Of a DNA stretch of 64,000 nucleotides, positions 43,721-54,273 are shown piece by piece (positions within the stretch are counted from its first letter, which is position 1; each line of letters begins with the position of its first letter). The notes under the pieces were generated by a model. It had not been told where the DNA came from, did not search any database, and saw only the letters and a list, made by a program, of their open reading frames with translations. The DNA lies in contig NC_092048.1 of the NCBI RefSeq assembly GCF_003086295.3, positions 65,328,841-65,392,840 of the forward strand. The letters are read 5' to 3'. Position numbers and translations under genes: made by a program. This stretch comes from Arachis hypogaea (lineage: Eukaryota > Streptophyta > Magnoliopsida > Fabales > Fabaceae).

Positions 43721-44854
43721 ATGGCTCCCAAGGGAAAATACACCGACTCAAGAGGCAAGAAGGAGAATATTCTAAAACCACTTTGGAATCAAGGGAAGTT
43801 CATAACCAAAGAATATTCAGACCATTTTTACAAAATAATGAGTCTAAGATCGGTGATCCCGGAAGTTAAATTCGATCTGAAAGAAGATGAATATCCGGAG
43901 ATCCAAGAGCAAATTCGAAACAGGAGCTGGGAAGTCCTAGCTAATCATAAAACAAAGGTGGGAAGAAACATGGTTCAGGAATTCTATGCTAATCTATGGT
44001 AGACGAACAGGCAGGGAATTGCTAGAACTGCATTCTATGACTATAGAACTCTGGGCAGAGGGAAGGTTGTTCACGCCCACCCTGACAAAATAAGGGAAAT
44101 CTTCAAGCTGCCTCAACTGCAAGATGACCCAGATTTCTTCAATAGGAGAATTATGAGATCGAACCTGGGATTGGACAAAATCCTAGAGGACATATGCCTC
44201 CCTGGAGCCAAGTGGACAACCAAGACAAAGGGTGCCCCGAACCAACTCAAGAGAGGAGATCTCAAACCAGTTGCCAGAGGCTGGCTGGACTTCATTGGGC
44301 GCTCTATACTACCCACCAGCAACCGCTCTGAGGTCACCATCAGAAGAGTAGTGATGATTTATTGTATTATGCTAGAGAAAGAAGTGGAAGTTCATCAGCT
44401 GATTGCTTGTGAGCTCTACAAAATTGCAAACAAGAACTCCAAAGATGCCAAATTGGCTTATCCAAGCTTAGTCTCTCTGCTATGTAAAGATGCTGAAATA
44501 AAAATAGGAGTAGATAAGTATATCTCAGTTGAACAACCAATCACCAAAAAGTCTATGGAAGGACTACAAGTGCAGGACGACCCCATCAAGAGAAAAGCAG
44601 AGGAGCTCTTCCTGGAAATCCCTCAAATTGAATACTAGGAGCGCCTAGAAGCATTTGTCACCAAGTTGCAAGAAGCTGTGGATCAACTGAAGGAAGAACA
44701 GCAAAATCAAAACAGCATGCTATGCAAACTGCTTAAAGAACAAGAAGAGCAAGGGCGTGACATAAAGGAACTGAAGCGCCAGAAGCTGTCTCTTGAAGGG
44801 CCAAGCACTCCACATGCTAAAGAGGCATCTACCTCCCAAAATAAAGGTTGTTGA
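43721..44854 (+). pseudogene. ORF3 (env-position protein) pseudogene of element H
   Basis: Same 378-codon frame as in A. In-frame stops are TAG 44000 (A has CAG) and TAG 44636 (A has TGG). Because A and H are interrupted at different codons, the shared ancestor was open throughout. Conserved block around KRGDLKPVARGWLDFIGRSI and LPTSNRSEVTIRR; C-terminal coiled-coil-like stretch KEEQQNQNSMLCKLLKEQEE. No transmembrane segment or signal peptide. Likely a protein of the retrotransposon cycle of unknown role. Confidence 0.78.
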
Positions 44855-45446
44855 GTCCTAACTCTGAGATAACCTTTTATCTATGTTAAGAGTATATGAG
44901 TATTAGAGTTAGAGTCATTTATTTTTATGTCTTTAATTTCCTGTCTTTTATTATTAAGTGTCTTCTTTTATGCCTAATTTATATTATTTTTATTAAATAA
45001 TAAAAAAAAATTAGAGTCTATGCCTTAAAGTCTTGAATATCCTATGAATCCATCACCGTTCTTAAATAAAAAATGTTTTAATTATAAAAGAACAAGAAGT
45101 GCATGGTTTCAAATTCATCCTTGAAACTAGTTTAATTATTTTGATGTGGTGACAATACTTTTTGTTTTCTGAATGAATGCTTAAACAGTGCATATGTCTT
45201 TTGAAGTTGATGTTCATGAATGTTAAATATGTTGGCTCTTGAAGAATAAGGAAAAAGGAGACATGTTATTTGATGATCTGAAAAATCATAAAAATGATTC
45301 TTGAAGCAAGAAAAAACAGTGAATACAAAAGCTTGCAAAAAAAAGAGAAGAAAAAGCAAGCAGAAAAAGCCAAAAGCTCTTTAAACTAAAAGGCAAGAGC
45401 AAAAAGCCAATAGCCCTTAAAACCAAAAGGCAAGGGTAAATAAAAA
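44855..45446 (+). other. 3' noncoding region of H, first part
   Basis: AT-rich, no gene; purine-rich near 45300-45445 with repeats of AAAAGCCAA(A/T)AGC. Collinear with 1425-1880 of A and about 63160-63620 of G. Confidence 0.7.
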
Positions 45447-45733
45447 GGATCCAAGGCTTTGAGCATCAGTGGATAGGAGGGCCTAAAGGAATAAAATCCT
45501 GGCCTAAGCGGCTAAACCAAGCTGTCCCTAACCATGTGCTTGTGGCGTGAAGGTGTCAAGTGAAAACTTGAGACTGAGCGGTTAAAGTCAAGGTCCAAAG
45601 CAAAAGAAGAGTGTGCTTAAGAACCCTGGACACCTCTAATTGGGGACTTTAGTAAAGCCGAGTCACAATCTGAAAGGGTTCACCCAGTTATGTGTCTGTG
45701 GCATTTATGTATCCGGTGGTAATACTAGAAAAT
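45447..45733 (+). ncRNA. Conserved 3' noncoding domain with a GAAA hairpin (H)
   Basis: Well conserved in B (16637-16923) and in the more diverged G (63621-63907). Hairpin TCAAGT-GAAA-ACTTGA at 45556-45571. Shared words include GTGCTTGTGG, GAAGGTGTCAAGTGAAAA and GGGTTCACCCAGTTA. Probably a structured part of the genomic RNA; an independent transcript is not indicated. Confidence 0.4.
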
Positions 45734-45996
45734 AAAGTGCTTAGGGCCACGGCCAAGACTCATAAAGTAGCTGTGTTCAAGAATCAACATACTGAACTAG
45801 GAGAATCAATAACACTATCTGAATTCTGAGTTCCTATAGATGCCAATCATTCTGAACCTCAATGGATAAAGCGAGATGCCAAAACTATTCAAGAGGCAAA
45901 AAGCTACAAGTCCCGCTCATCTGATTGGAGCTAAGTTTCATTGATATTTTGGAATTTATAGTATATTCTCTTCTTTTCATCCTATTTGATTTTCAG

Positions 45997-46032
45997 TTGC
46001 TTGGGGACAAGCAACAATTTAAGTTTGGTGTT
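45997..46032 (+). promoter_or_regulatory. Pre-LTR hairpin and priming region (H)
   Basis: TTGCTTG, GGGA, CAAGCAA (45997-46014), TTTAAGTTTGGTGTT (46018-46032), one base before the 3' LTR. Confidence 0.75.
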
Positions 46033-46033
46033 G

Positions 46034-47544
46034 TGATGAGCGAATAATTTATACGCTTTTTGGCACTGTTTTTAGTATGTTTTCAACGTAAATTAGTTAG
46101 TTTTTATTATATTTCTATTAGTTTTTAAATAAAAATCACAATTCTGGATTTTACAATGAGTTTGTGTATTTTTCTATAATTTTAGGTATTTTCTGGCTGA
46201 AATTGAGGGAGCTGAGCAAAAATCTGATTCAGGCTGAAAAAGGACTACTGATGTTGTTGGATTCTGACCTCCCAGAACTCCAAATGGCGCGCTCTCAATT
46301 GCGTTGGAAAGTAGACATTCAGGGCTTTCCAGCAATATATAATAGTCTATACTTTGTTCAAGGATAGACGACGTAAACTGGCGTTCAACGCCAGTTCCAT
46401 GTTGCAGTCTGGCGTCAAACGCCAGAAACAGGTTACAAATGGGAGTTGAACGCCAGAAACAGGTTACAACCTGGCATTCAACTCCAGAAACAGCCTAGGC
46501 ACGTGAGAAGCTTAAGTCTCAGCCCCAGCACACACCAAGTGGGCCCCAGAAGTGGATTTCTGCACCATCTATCATAGTTTAGTCATTTCCTGTAAACCTA
46601 GGTTACTAGTTTAGTATTTAAACAACTTTTAGAGGTCTATTTCGCACCTCATGACATTTTAGATCTGAACTTTGTACTCTTTGACGGCATGAGTCTTTGA
46701 ACTCCATTGTTGGGGGTGAGGAGCTCTGCTGTGTTTAGATAAATTAATGCAATTATTTCTGTTTTCTATTCAAACACGCTTGTTTCTATCTAAGATGTTT
46801 ATTCGCACTTCAATATGATGGATGTGATGATACGTGACACTCATCGTCATTCTCAACCTATGAACGCATGCCTGACAACCACCTCCATTCTACCTTCGAT
46901 TGAATGAACATCTCTTGGATTCCTTAATCAGAATCTTCGTGGAATAAGCTAGAATCCATTGGTAGAATTCATGAGAATCCGGAAAGTCTAAACCTTGTCT
47001 GTAGTATTCCGAGTAGGATTCAGGGATTGAATGACTGTGACGAGCTTCAAACTCACAAAGGCTGGGCGTAGTGACAGACGCAAAAGGATCAATGGATCCT
47101 ATTCCAGCATGAGTGGGAACCGACAGATGATTAGCCGTGCGGTGACAATGCACCTGGACCTTTTACACTGAGAGGACAGATGGTAGCCATTGACAACGGT
47201 GATCCACCAACACACAGTTTGCCATAGGAGGAACCTTGCGTGCATGAAGAAGAAGACAGGGAGAAAGTAGAGATTCAGAAGACAAAGCATCTCCAAAACT
47301 CCAACATATTCTCCATTACTGCAGAACAAGTATTTAATCCATGCTTTTTTACTTTTCGCAATTCAAACTGATAAATATAATTGACCTCCTGACTAAGATT
47401 TACAAGATAACCATAGATTGCTTCAAACCAACAATCTCCATGGGATTCGACCCTTACTCACGTAAGGTATTACTTGGACGACCCAGTGCACTTGCTGGTT
47501 AGTGGTACGAGTTGTGAAAAGTGTGATTCACAATTCGTGCACCA
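46034..47544 (+). repeat. 3' LTR of element H
   Basis: 1511 bases, same ends as the 5' LTR. A deletion of about 27 bases near 46275 explains the length difference. Palindrome zone 46375-46490. Confidence 0.95.
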
Positions 47545-48544
47545 CACACCAAGTGTTTGATAAAATGCTTGGCTTAGTTTTTACATTGCTTTTCCTCACT
47601 CTTGGCTTGGAATTGTGGACTTTGGTGTTCCTTGAGTCATTAATGTCCATTCTTGTTTGATACATTAGAGTAATTAGTTGATTTGGTCTCCAACTCTCCA
47701 TCGACTCTATGTGACCCTTAGTGTCGACATAGGACTTATGGATTGAAATTAATTATGCCTATTTGACTTATCCTCGATGTAGGGTTGACTAAGTAGGATT
47801 AACTCTTCATAATCATCATGTGTTTGTGGTCAATGGCTAGGATAGGTAACCTTAGTTCTCAATTACTTGCCAAGAGGTTTCTTGCATTTGAAGTTTCCTT
47901 TCCTTACATTTAATTACTTTGACTTTTATTGCTTTGATGTTTTATTTCTTACACGTTTAATTTTCACACTCTTGGTTGAGAAATTGGGTGTTTGGGTGGA
48001 ATTGAGTTGTGGATGTCCATTCCGCATTGTGTGAGAATGGTTAATTGGTTTGGTTTCGCTTCACTCTAAGTGACTCACTAGTGTTGACTAGGACTTAGGA
48101 ATTGGAATCAATTATGCCCTTTTGACTTATTCTCGATGTAGGGTTGACTAATTGGGATTAATTCATACACAATTACCATGTTTGTGGCCAACAACTAGGA
48201 TAGGAATCCTTAATTACCCACTACTTGACAAGAGTCCTTTTTATCATTTAATTTCTATTTGCATCACTTTTACTTGCTTTCTATTTAATTTCATGCTTGT
48301 TTCATTTATTGCCATTTACATATCTTGCAACTTACAATCAAAAACCCGAAATTCTCTCATAGCCAATAATATGAAATTTCATTGCAACTCCTAGGGAAGA
48401 CGATCCGGGTGTTAAATACTCTCGCTTTATGTTTGCTTTGAATTGTAACAATCTTAAGAATAATAATTTGGTTATTGTCCAATTGTTGGGTTGGGAATTA
48501 TACTCACAATGAAATTATTTTATCTAAATTCCTAACCCCTTTAA
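47545..48544 (+). repeat. 5' LTR of F, second segment
   Basis: Resumes F after H (TSD CACAC, then CAAGTGTTTGATAAAATGC, identical to 62059 onward). Collinear with the 3' LTR to about 48400, then diverged. Ended by the CACTA transposon. No gene. Confidence 0.88.
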
Positions 48545-48574
48545 CACTACAAAAAATTCTGGTAAAAACGGCGG

Positions 48575-49020
48575 TTTTTTTTTTTGTATTTACGGCAGTT
48601 CCGTAAAGCGACGTAATTCTGGGCTCCATTCTGGTTATTATGGCCCCTGTGTTAAAATGGCAGTTTTTGAATAGGTTAAAATGGCAGTTCAAAACCGCCG
48701 TTATTTCCAGGATTAAAATGGCGGTTCTTGGATAGGTTACAACGGCGGTTTGAACCGCCATTATTACCCTGACAGAGTGGCGTTTTGGTTGGTTAAAACG
48801 GCAGTTCAAACCACCGTTATTTTCAGGGTTAAAATGGTAGTTTTTGGATAGGTTAAAACGGCGGTTTGAACCGCCATTATTACCCTGACAGAGTGGCGTT
48901 TTGGTTGGTTAAAACGGCATTTTTGAACCGCCATTTTTACCCTGACAGTAGCGTTTTGGTTAGTTAAAATGGCATTTTTGAATCGCCGTTTTACCCTGAC
49001 AGTGACATTTTTTATCGTTT
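48575..49020. repeat. Subterminal repeats of the CACTA element
   Basis: Three or four tandem units of about 90-110 bases, each with AAAACGGCGGTTTGAACCGCC, TTATTACCCTGACAG and GTGGCGTTTTGGTTGG. A shorter inverted counterpart (GGCGGTTCAAAACCACC, AAAACCGCCACAA) is at 54120-54260. Subterminal repeats are typical transposase-binding zones of CACTA elements (family knowledge). Confidence 0.8.
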
Positions 49021-49291
49021 AAAAAAATAATTTTTACTGTTATTTTTATCTCGTTAAATAAATAATTTTGTGATTAAAATTTCACAATAGCAAAAAATCA
49101 TAATCCATAAATGAAATATTATATAACTCATAAACAAAATATTAATATAATATATAATTTTTTATTATTGAAAATCAAAAGTAATAACTCCTATACAAAA
49201 CATTGTCTAACTAAACTTACCAAAATACAAGCATTGCAATAAACACTAATTAGTCAAATCTACCATCAAGTTCCCTAAACTATGTTAATAT

Positions 49292-49517
49292 CTAATAATG
49301 CCTTAGTTTCTTGGTCTCTTGTGTGAGTTTCATCCAGGGAACTTGTTCCAACATCTTTGTTTCTTGCTCCATCTTGTAAGGAGAATCTGGGATAGAAAAT
49401 GACTCAAGTTCAGAAAACGATCATATACTAAGTGTATATGTATACAAAAAAGATGAAATACGCTCTAATTATATATGGATATGAATGACATATGGAAAGC
49501 AAAAAAAAATAATTAAG

Positions 49518-49549
<32 letters not shown>

Positions 49550-49874
49550 AAGCTAATTAAGCATATATATTATTGATCTTTTGGGTATATTATTATAAGG
49601 TTCAAGGATGAGAGAAAATCCAAAGAACGAAAGCATGAAGGAAAAGCACAAAGGGTATGAGATGAATGGCCTTTTCTCCTTGGGACTTTTAATTAGACTT
49701 ACCATTAATAAGATCGGTGATGCTCTCCTTCTTGCTATCATCATCATCAGAAACCGATAATAATGCAGAGTACAGGTTACTATTATGCATTACTGGCAAT
49801 CCAACTGAAGCTGTAGTTGACAAATCAATGAAGAACTCACCAGAAGCTCTTGACACACTGGAAGATCTTTGCAT
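49292..49874 (-). CDS. Possible two-exon gene, 88 residues, inside the CACTA element
   Basis: Exon 1 runs 49874-49703 (ATG, MQRSSSVSRASGEFFIDLST ... SDDDDSKKESITDLIN) and ends in ATG|GTAAGT, an ideal donor. Exon 2 starts after TTCTATCCCAG at 49386 and ends at TAG 49294-49292 (SPYKMEQETKMLEQVPWMKL ... KKLRHY). Joined, 172 + 95 = 267 bases give 88 residues and a stop with no break; the split codon becomes GAT (Asp). The intron is 316 bases and contains a TA microsatellite. A TATATATAAAATA motif lies about 80 bases upstream of the ATG. Ser-rich N-terminal part, acidic DDDD patch, Lys/Glu-rich end; no domain recognised. It may be a captured gene or part of one; expression is unknown. Confidence 0.45.
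49517..49546. repeat. (TA)n microsatellite
   Basis: About 15 TA units, inside the intron of the 88-residue gene model. Confidence 0.95.
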
Positions 49875-51010
49875 ATTTCTTTAGAGAGAAAAACTTTACT
49901 AACAAATATTTGTACATAAACTGATGATAAGGTGAATTCTTATTTTATATATAGAGTGTCAGGGAAATTGCAATTTGCATTTATTCAGCACGATGCATTT
50001 ATTTAAATTGAAATTGGAAATAACAAAATTGAGAGAAGCAGATACCTGGCAGCTTCAATCTCAGTATCAAATTGGAAATAAAAAAATTGATAAGTGATCC
50101 TCACAATTTTGTTCCTACTAGTTCCTAAAAATAAGATAGGAATAACTATGCTTCATTAATTGCTTTTCTTTTATCTGTTTTTGCTTTTTTGAGGATCACT
50201 TGTCCCCCAAACCTCATGTCATTCTTCTGAACTTTATTATATTCACAGAAAACATAAAGAAGAAGATCTATTTGTTCACAATGCACGTAATATCAGGAGA
50301 AAACAAGTATCACATGATTTTACTCAATCCTATAATTACGAAGAAATTCGGTGAAGAACATTCTAAATTTCTTCTAATAATCCCCAATTTCTGACCTAAA
50401 AATAAATTAAACAAGGAAAAAAACTCAAAACCTAGCATTAAATAAAATAAGTAGCAAAAGTTAGCATAGAACAATCAAAACCTGGAATTAAACAAAATAA
50501 GGTCAATGAGGAGAAGAGAAGCTCGAAGAACCGAAACTAATAAAATACCTAACAGATCGCATCAATGGAAGCAAAATTTTAATAGATATTATGGCATTTT
50601 TATGAGAATGCCTTAATTTTAATGTCGTTTTATAACCTTTTTTGTTGTGGCTACTGCACTATTTGTAACCTTAGTGAATCGTAAGTTCAATTGATGCTAA
50701 AGATAAAATAGAACTAAAGAAATAATAAAATTAGCAAATGCATGTAAAAGGATGAGCTAAATTCAATAAATCATTCATTCACCGAAAAGAAAAGCATCAC
50801 GACTTTTCTTTTATACATTTTTATTCTAGATATACACCAAGCCGAAAGAATCATATCATATTCATATTAATTCAGAATAAGAGAGATACATATTTATAAT
50901 GTTAAATTAAGATATAATAATATGTCATAGTGTAGAGTCTATAGCTTCTTAATTAGAAGTGAAGCTTCCATTTTAATCGCAAGAAAATAGAAGAGTGGAC
51001 CAAAATCAAA
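49875..51010. other. AT-rich interior of CACTA element
   Basis: Apart from the TATA motif for the gene model on its left I see no gene or repeat here. Confidence 0.6.
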
Positions 51011-51015
51011 TTTAC

Positions 51016-51082
51016 CTCTAAGCTTAGCGCTGATGGCGTGCTGTAGCTTCTTTGGCTCAGATTCACCGTTGTCACCTCTCAT
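51016..51082 (-). pseudogene. Exon-like fragment with donor site in the CACTA element
   Basis: ATG 51082-51080 opens MRGDNGESEPKKLQHAISAK, LRG and meets a donor (G|GTAAAT) at 51016/51015. It looks like a captured first coding exon. The source gene is not recognised, and no convincing second exon was found to its left. Confidence 0.35.
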
Positions 51083-51817
51083 GACCTTCTACCTGTACAT
51101 TGCAGTAGCAAAGTGAATTCAGATTGGATTTGGAATTCGAGAAGATGAGTCATAAGCAAGCCCTTTCACATTTTGGGCTCATATATTCAATTCTCACTTT
51201 AAGCCCACTACACAACAACATACTCAGCCCAACCAATATATCTATTACTTGCATATATCTATTAGTGGACCTTGACCCATGAACGAAAAATAAAAAGTAA
51301 TCTAGTTTCATAAAGAGACCCAGAGTCAAATTCAACATTGATGACCCAAATGCACAGCACATTCAGGTCATTTTAACTAGTTTGTGCAGCATTTGTAGCT
51401 GTTGGAAGTGGGAATATTTTTCTTTTTCTTGGTTGAAAGTGGGCACAGTTAGAATACAGAACATACTTTTATGGACTTCTCATGGAGATAAAAATTATTC
51501 ATAAAACTTCATGCCGAACAAATGAAACTACCGAACAGTGTTGATGGAAGTTGCAATAGTGAAGGCAGAAATGAAGCTGCATTGTATCTCAAATTTGGGA
51601 TAATGCGCGTTAAAAAAGAAATAAAAAATAAAAAGGAATATTTTCAAATATTAAAAGATATGTATCAGGTATATTTTATAATTGAATTTGAAGAGGCTAC
51701 TAGTAGCTTTCTTTGGAGAGGGAAACCGAATCCAAATATCAATTAGTAATCTTAAACTACTTGTAAACAATAAATGTGACTCAGACCACATCAAATTGTT
51801 CCATTAATATATTTTTT

Positions 51818-52850
51818 TTATCTATACAATACTAATGCCATTGGCTCAAGAAGAACAAATACCTTCCTTGGGGCTATAAGAGTGACATCAACATCAAACA
51901 ATGCAATCAAACTAGGTTTCCGGTAGCCATTTATTCTTATTAGACAGGTTGTAATTAACAAAAAAGATATAGAAGATACAGAAGATCCCACTATTACGAT
52001 AACAGAAAGTGTGGACATTGCATTAAGGCCTCCAGAAAAGAGTCCAATGACTTTCTGTAACATCAAGTGGATAAGGTTAAAATGCATAGGCAAAACAACT
52101 TAGTGTACAAAGTAGCACATAGATCAAACCAGAAAGGACTAACTCACAGCTTGCTTAAGGCCAAGGCTATGTGTCTCACTAACTTTCTCAAAGTAGCATG
52201 AAATTTCATAATCTTCTTAGGCAAAAGATCTTACTATTCTTATGGCATCGAATGATTCCTAAGCAGCATGCAAAATTAAGATTATATTGGAAATGAATAT
52301 CATCTCCTAATGTTGGTTTAATGGAAGAGAAATACCTCAGCAATTGAAGATGCTACTGCAGCTGCAGTTTGAGTTTTGTGAGATAGTTCACGCAGGAAAT
52401 GCCCAAATTTACAGACAGCAATTACAGGCACAACAGCCAAAGCCAACACTATAAGATATTGAAGGAAGAGAGAGAATTTAGGATTCGAACAATGGAATAA
52501 ATGCATGTCTGTAGTTTATGAAATAAACCTTCACTCTTCAACTACTCACATGTTAACTTCCAAGATGTTGCAAACATGAAGCTGAGACCCATAAGTGTTA
52601 TTGCTAGGTCCTTCATGGCCTCAGAAACATTGGTAGTTGCGGCATTCTTTATGATCTGTGTATCTTCCGACAACCTACTTAAGATTTCTCCTGTTCGAGT
52701 AACATCGAAGAAAGCAATCTCCTGAAAAATTGTGATTCCATAATAAACAAAAGTTTTCATTGAGCAGCAAGGGCAGCTACAATCTGCAAGATTGAAAATT
52801 CCTACTCTCCAATTCATTGGACCAAAAATAGCACAGAGAAACACAATGCA
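51818..52850 (-). pseudogene. Captured fragment of an ABCB half-transporter gene (ABCB25/27, TAP/ALS1-like)
   Basis: Exons in correct order on the minus strand. First: [50 protein letters not shown], with donor AT|GTGAGT (52550/52549). Second, after TTATAG (52448): [37 protein letters not shown], donor G|GTATTT. Third, after CTTAG: ESFDAIRIVRSFA, TAA (expected Gln), EDYEISCYFEKVSET, GLKQA, donor GTGAGT. Fourth, after TTACAG: KVIGLFSGGLNAMSTLSVIV, then a jump to VGSSVSSIS, so about 25 codons are missing. Joining exon 1 to exon 2 gives WKLTLLALAVVP in frame. This is the membrane domain of a half-size ABC exporter; the ATP-binding domain is absent. A genomic, intron-bearing capture. Confidence 0.85.
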
Positions 52851-53750
52851 AGAGTCATTGCAACAATATTAGACTCAAAGACAATAACACAAACACCTTA
52901 TGGACAAGAAATTGCAAGAAACATGTTCAAACTCAACTGATGACAAAGATTACTAGAGAAATAATTTCAAAAGCAGTCAATTAATGCCACTGTTCTTTTA
53001 GATACTTCCTCTATGGCTTAGAAACAATCCATCTCAATCATATCAACAAAGCAAAAGTGAATGAATGATGACCCAAGCACAAAAAATACATAAAGCATAA
53101 GCTCCTCAAAAGAAATATTAGACTCAAAGACAATAATACACCTTATGGACAAGAAATTGCAAGAAATTGTAAGAGCTAGTCACAACAAATATCAACTGAA
53201 AACAACTCTGAACTTTGAGTTGCACTAAAAGAAACGAAAATAGAACTCATCATTCTAAAATCTTAATGAGTCAGGGGTCCATTTCCATATTTCAAGTTTA
53301 AACATCATTACCAAAATCCCTGTTCTTCAATCAACTGTAACTAAAATGCAAAAATAAAGCATATAAATTACGAGAAATCAAAACACTAACATTCAAATGC
53401 TTTTCTTCCCCACAATGACAAGCACAAAAAAGAAATGGTGATTTGCTAATTTATCAACCAGTGAAACACAATTTTTACCACTTCAAAGCATTTGATATTC
53501 AATAACCATCTACAGTTTAGGAGCATTATTTTTCGTTAACTATTTTCTCAATCAAATTGTTGCTCGTCACTTTCAAAAGTTTCTTTCGAAACCTAAAAGT
53601 TGAAATGGGACAAAACATCCAAATTATGTATTGCGATACAGTAAGAAGAGGAATGAACCTCTACACCGGTTTTGGCTTGGAAGTTGACAAAGGAATTCCT
53701 CTCCTGCGGAATGGAATCCCTAGCGGCAGATCTGAATGGTAAGGAAGGAA
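52851..53750. other. CACTA interior without recognised gene
   Basis: AT-rich; a short phrase (GACTCAAAGACAATAA..AC ..CCTTATGGACAAGAAATTGC) occurs twice, near 52872 and 53122, a local duplication. Otherwise nothing supported. Confidence 0.5.
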
Positions 53751-53807
53751 AAGAGAGACTCATCAAAAAGGAAGAAAAGGAGAGAAAAGGAAGGAAAGGA
53801 AGCTGAC

Positions 53808-54035
53808 CTGGATTGTCGAAGAGGAAGGCGTTGACGATTTTGGTGGAGAAGACACAGAGGAGGACAAGGAGAGGAAGCTGCATGAGACGACACCGGAGGA
53901 AATCACCGCTGTAGGATATGTCGTCGATGGAGATCGATGCCAGAGGAGATGTCACAAGAGAAGGTCGTCGGAAAACGCCAAAGGATCGGAGATTGTCGCA
54001 GAGGCCAACCAGGAGAACAGCGTCGTCACAGCGTA
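53808..54035 (-). pseudogene. Captured first-exon-like fragment (signal-peptide-like)
   Basis: Open frame on the minus strand, ATG at 53955 or an internal ATG near 53881 (MQLPLLVLLCVFSTKIVNAF), which looks like a secretory signal peptide. It ends at NPG with CAG|GTCAGC, a plausible donor (53808/53807). GC-rich compared with its surroundings, as coding exons usually are. The gene of origin is not recognised; it might be the first exon of the same chimera as the ABCB piece. Confidence 0.4.
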
Positions 54036-54273
54036 GTTAGGGTAATGAGTAAGGGTTTCAATTGAGTAAGGGTTTCTGGAATTAGGGATTGATCATTCTT
54101 ATTTTATACTAAGGTGATAATGGCGGTTCAAAACCACCCTAATTATAAAAACCGCCACAAATCCAAAAATAAATTATGGCATCAATGAAAAGTGCCAGAA
54201 TATTCAAATATTATGGTGGTTCTTCAAAACCTCCATAATATAAATGCCATTTTAACCTTCTTTTTTTGTAGTG

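Larger units (their letters stand above)
35059..47544 (+). mobile_element. Element H: complete FIDEL-like Ty3-gypsy retrotransposon
   Basis: 12,486 bases with TSD CACAC (35054-35058 and 47545-47549), inserted into the 5' LTR of F. Parts in order: 5' LTR, tRNA-Asp primer site, leader, gag, protease-RT-RNase H, integrase, hairpin, palindromic spacer, hairpin, ORF3, conserved 3' domain, hairpin/priming region, 3' LTR. All enzymes of an autonomous element are present but disabled by stops and frameshifts. F's 3' LTR at 62041-62080 shows the uninterrupted target (TTCACACCAAGTGTTTGA). The tRNA-Asp primer, lack of chromodomain and extra ORF fit the Athila/Tat group. Confidence 0.95.
48545..54273. 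mobile_element. CACTA-type DNA transposon I with captured gene fragments
   Basis: 5729 bases bounded by CACTACAAAAAA (48545) and TTTTTTTGTAGTG (54273), the terminal inverted repeat of plant CACTA elements. The flanking triplets TAA (48542-48544) and TAG (54274-54276) are compatible with a 3-bp TSD with one change. Subterminal regions carry repeated GGCGGTTTGAACCGCC words. No transposase is recognisable; instead there are exon-like pieces of cellular genes. It sits within the last bases of the F 5' LTR, which resumes as GGCCACATATCA before F's primer site. Confidence 0.85.
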
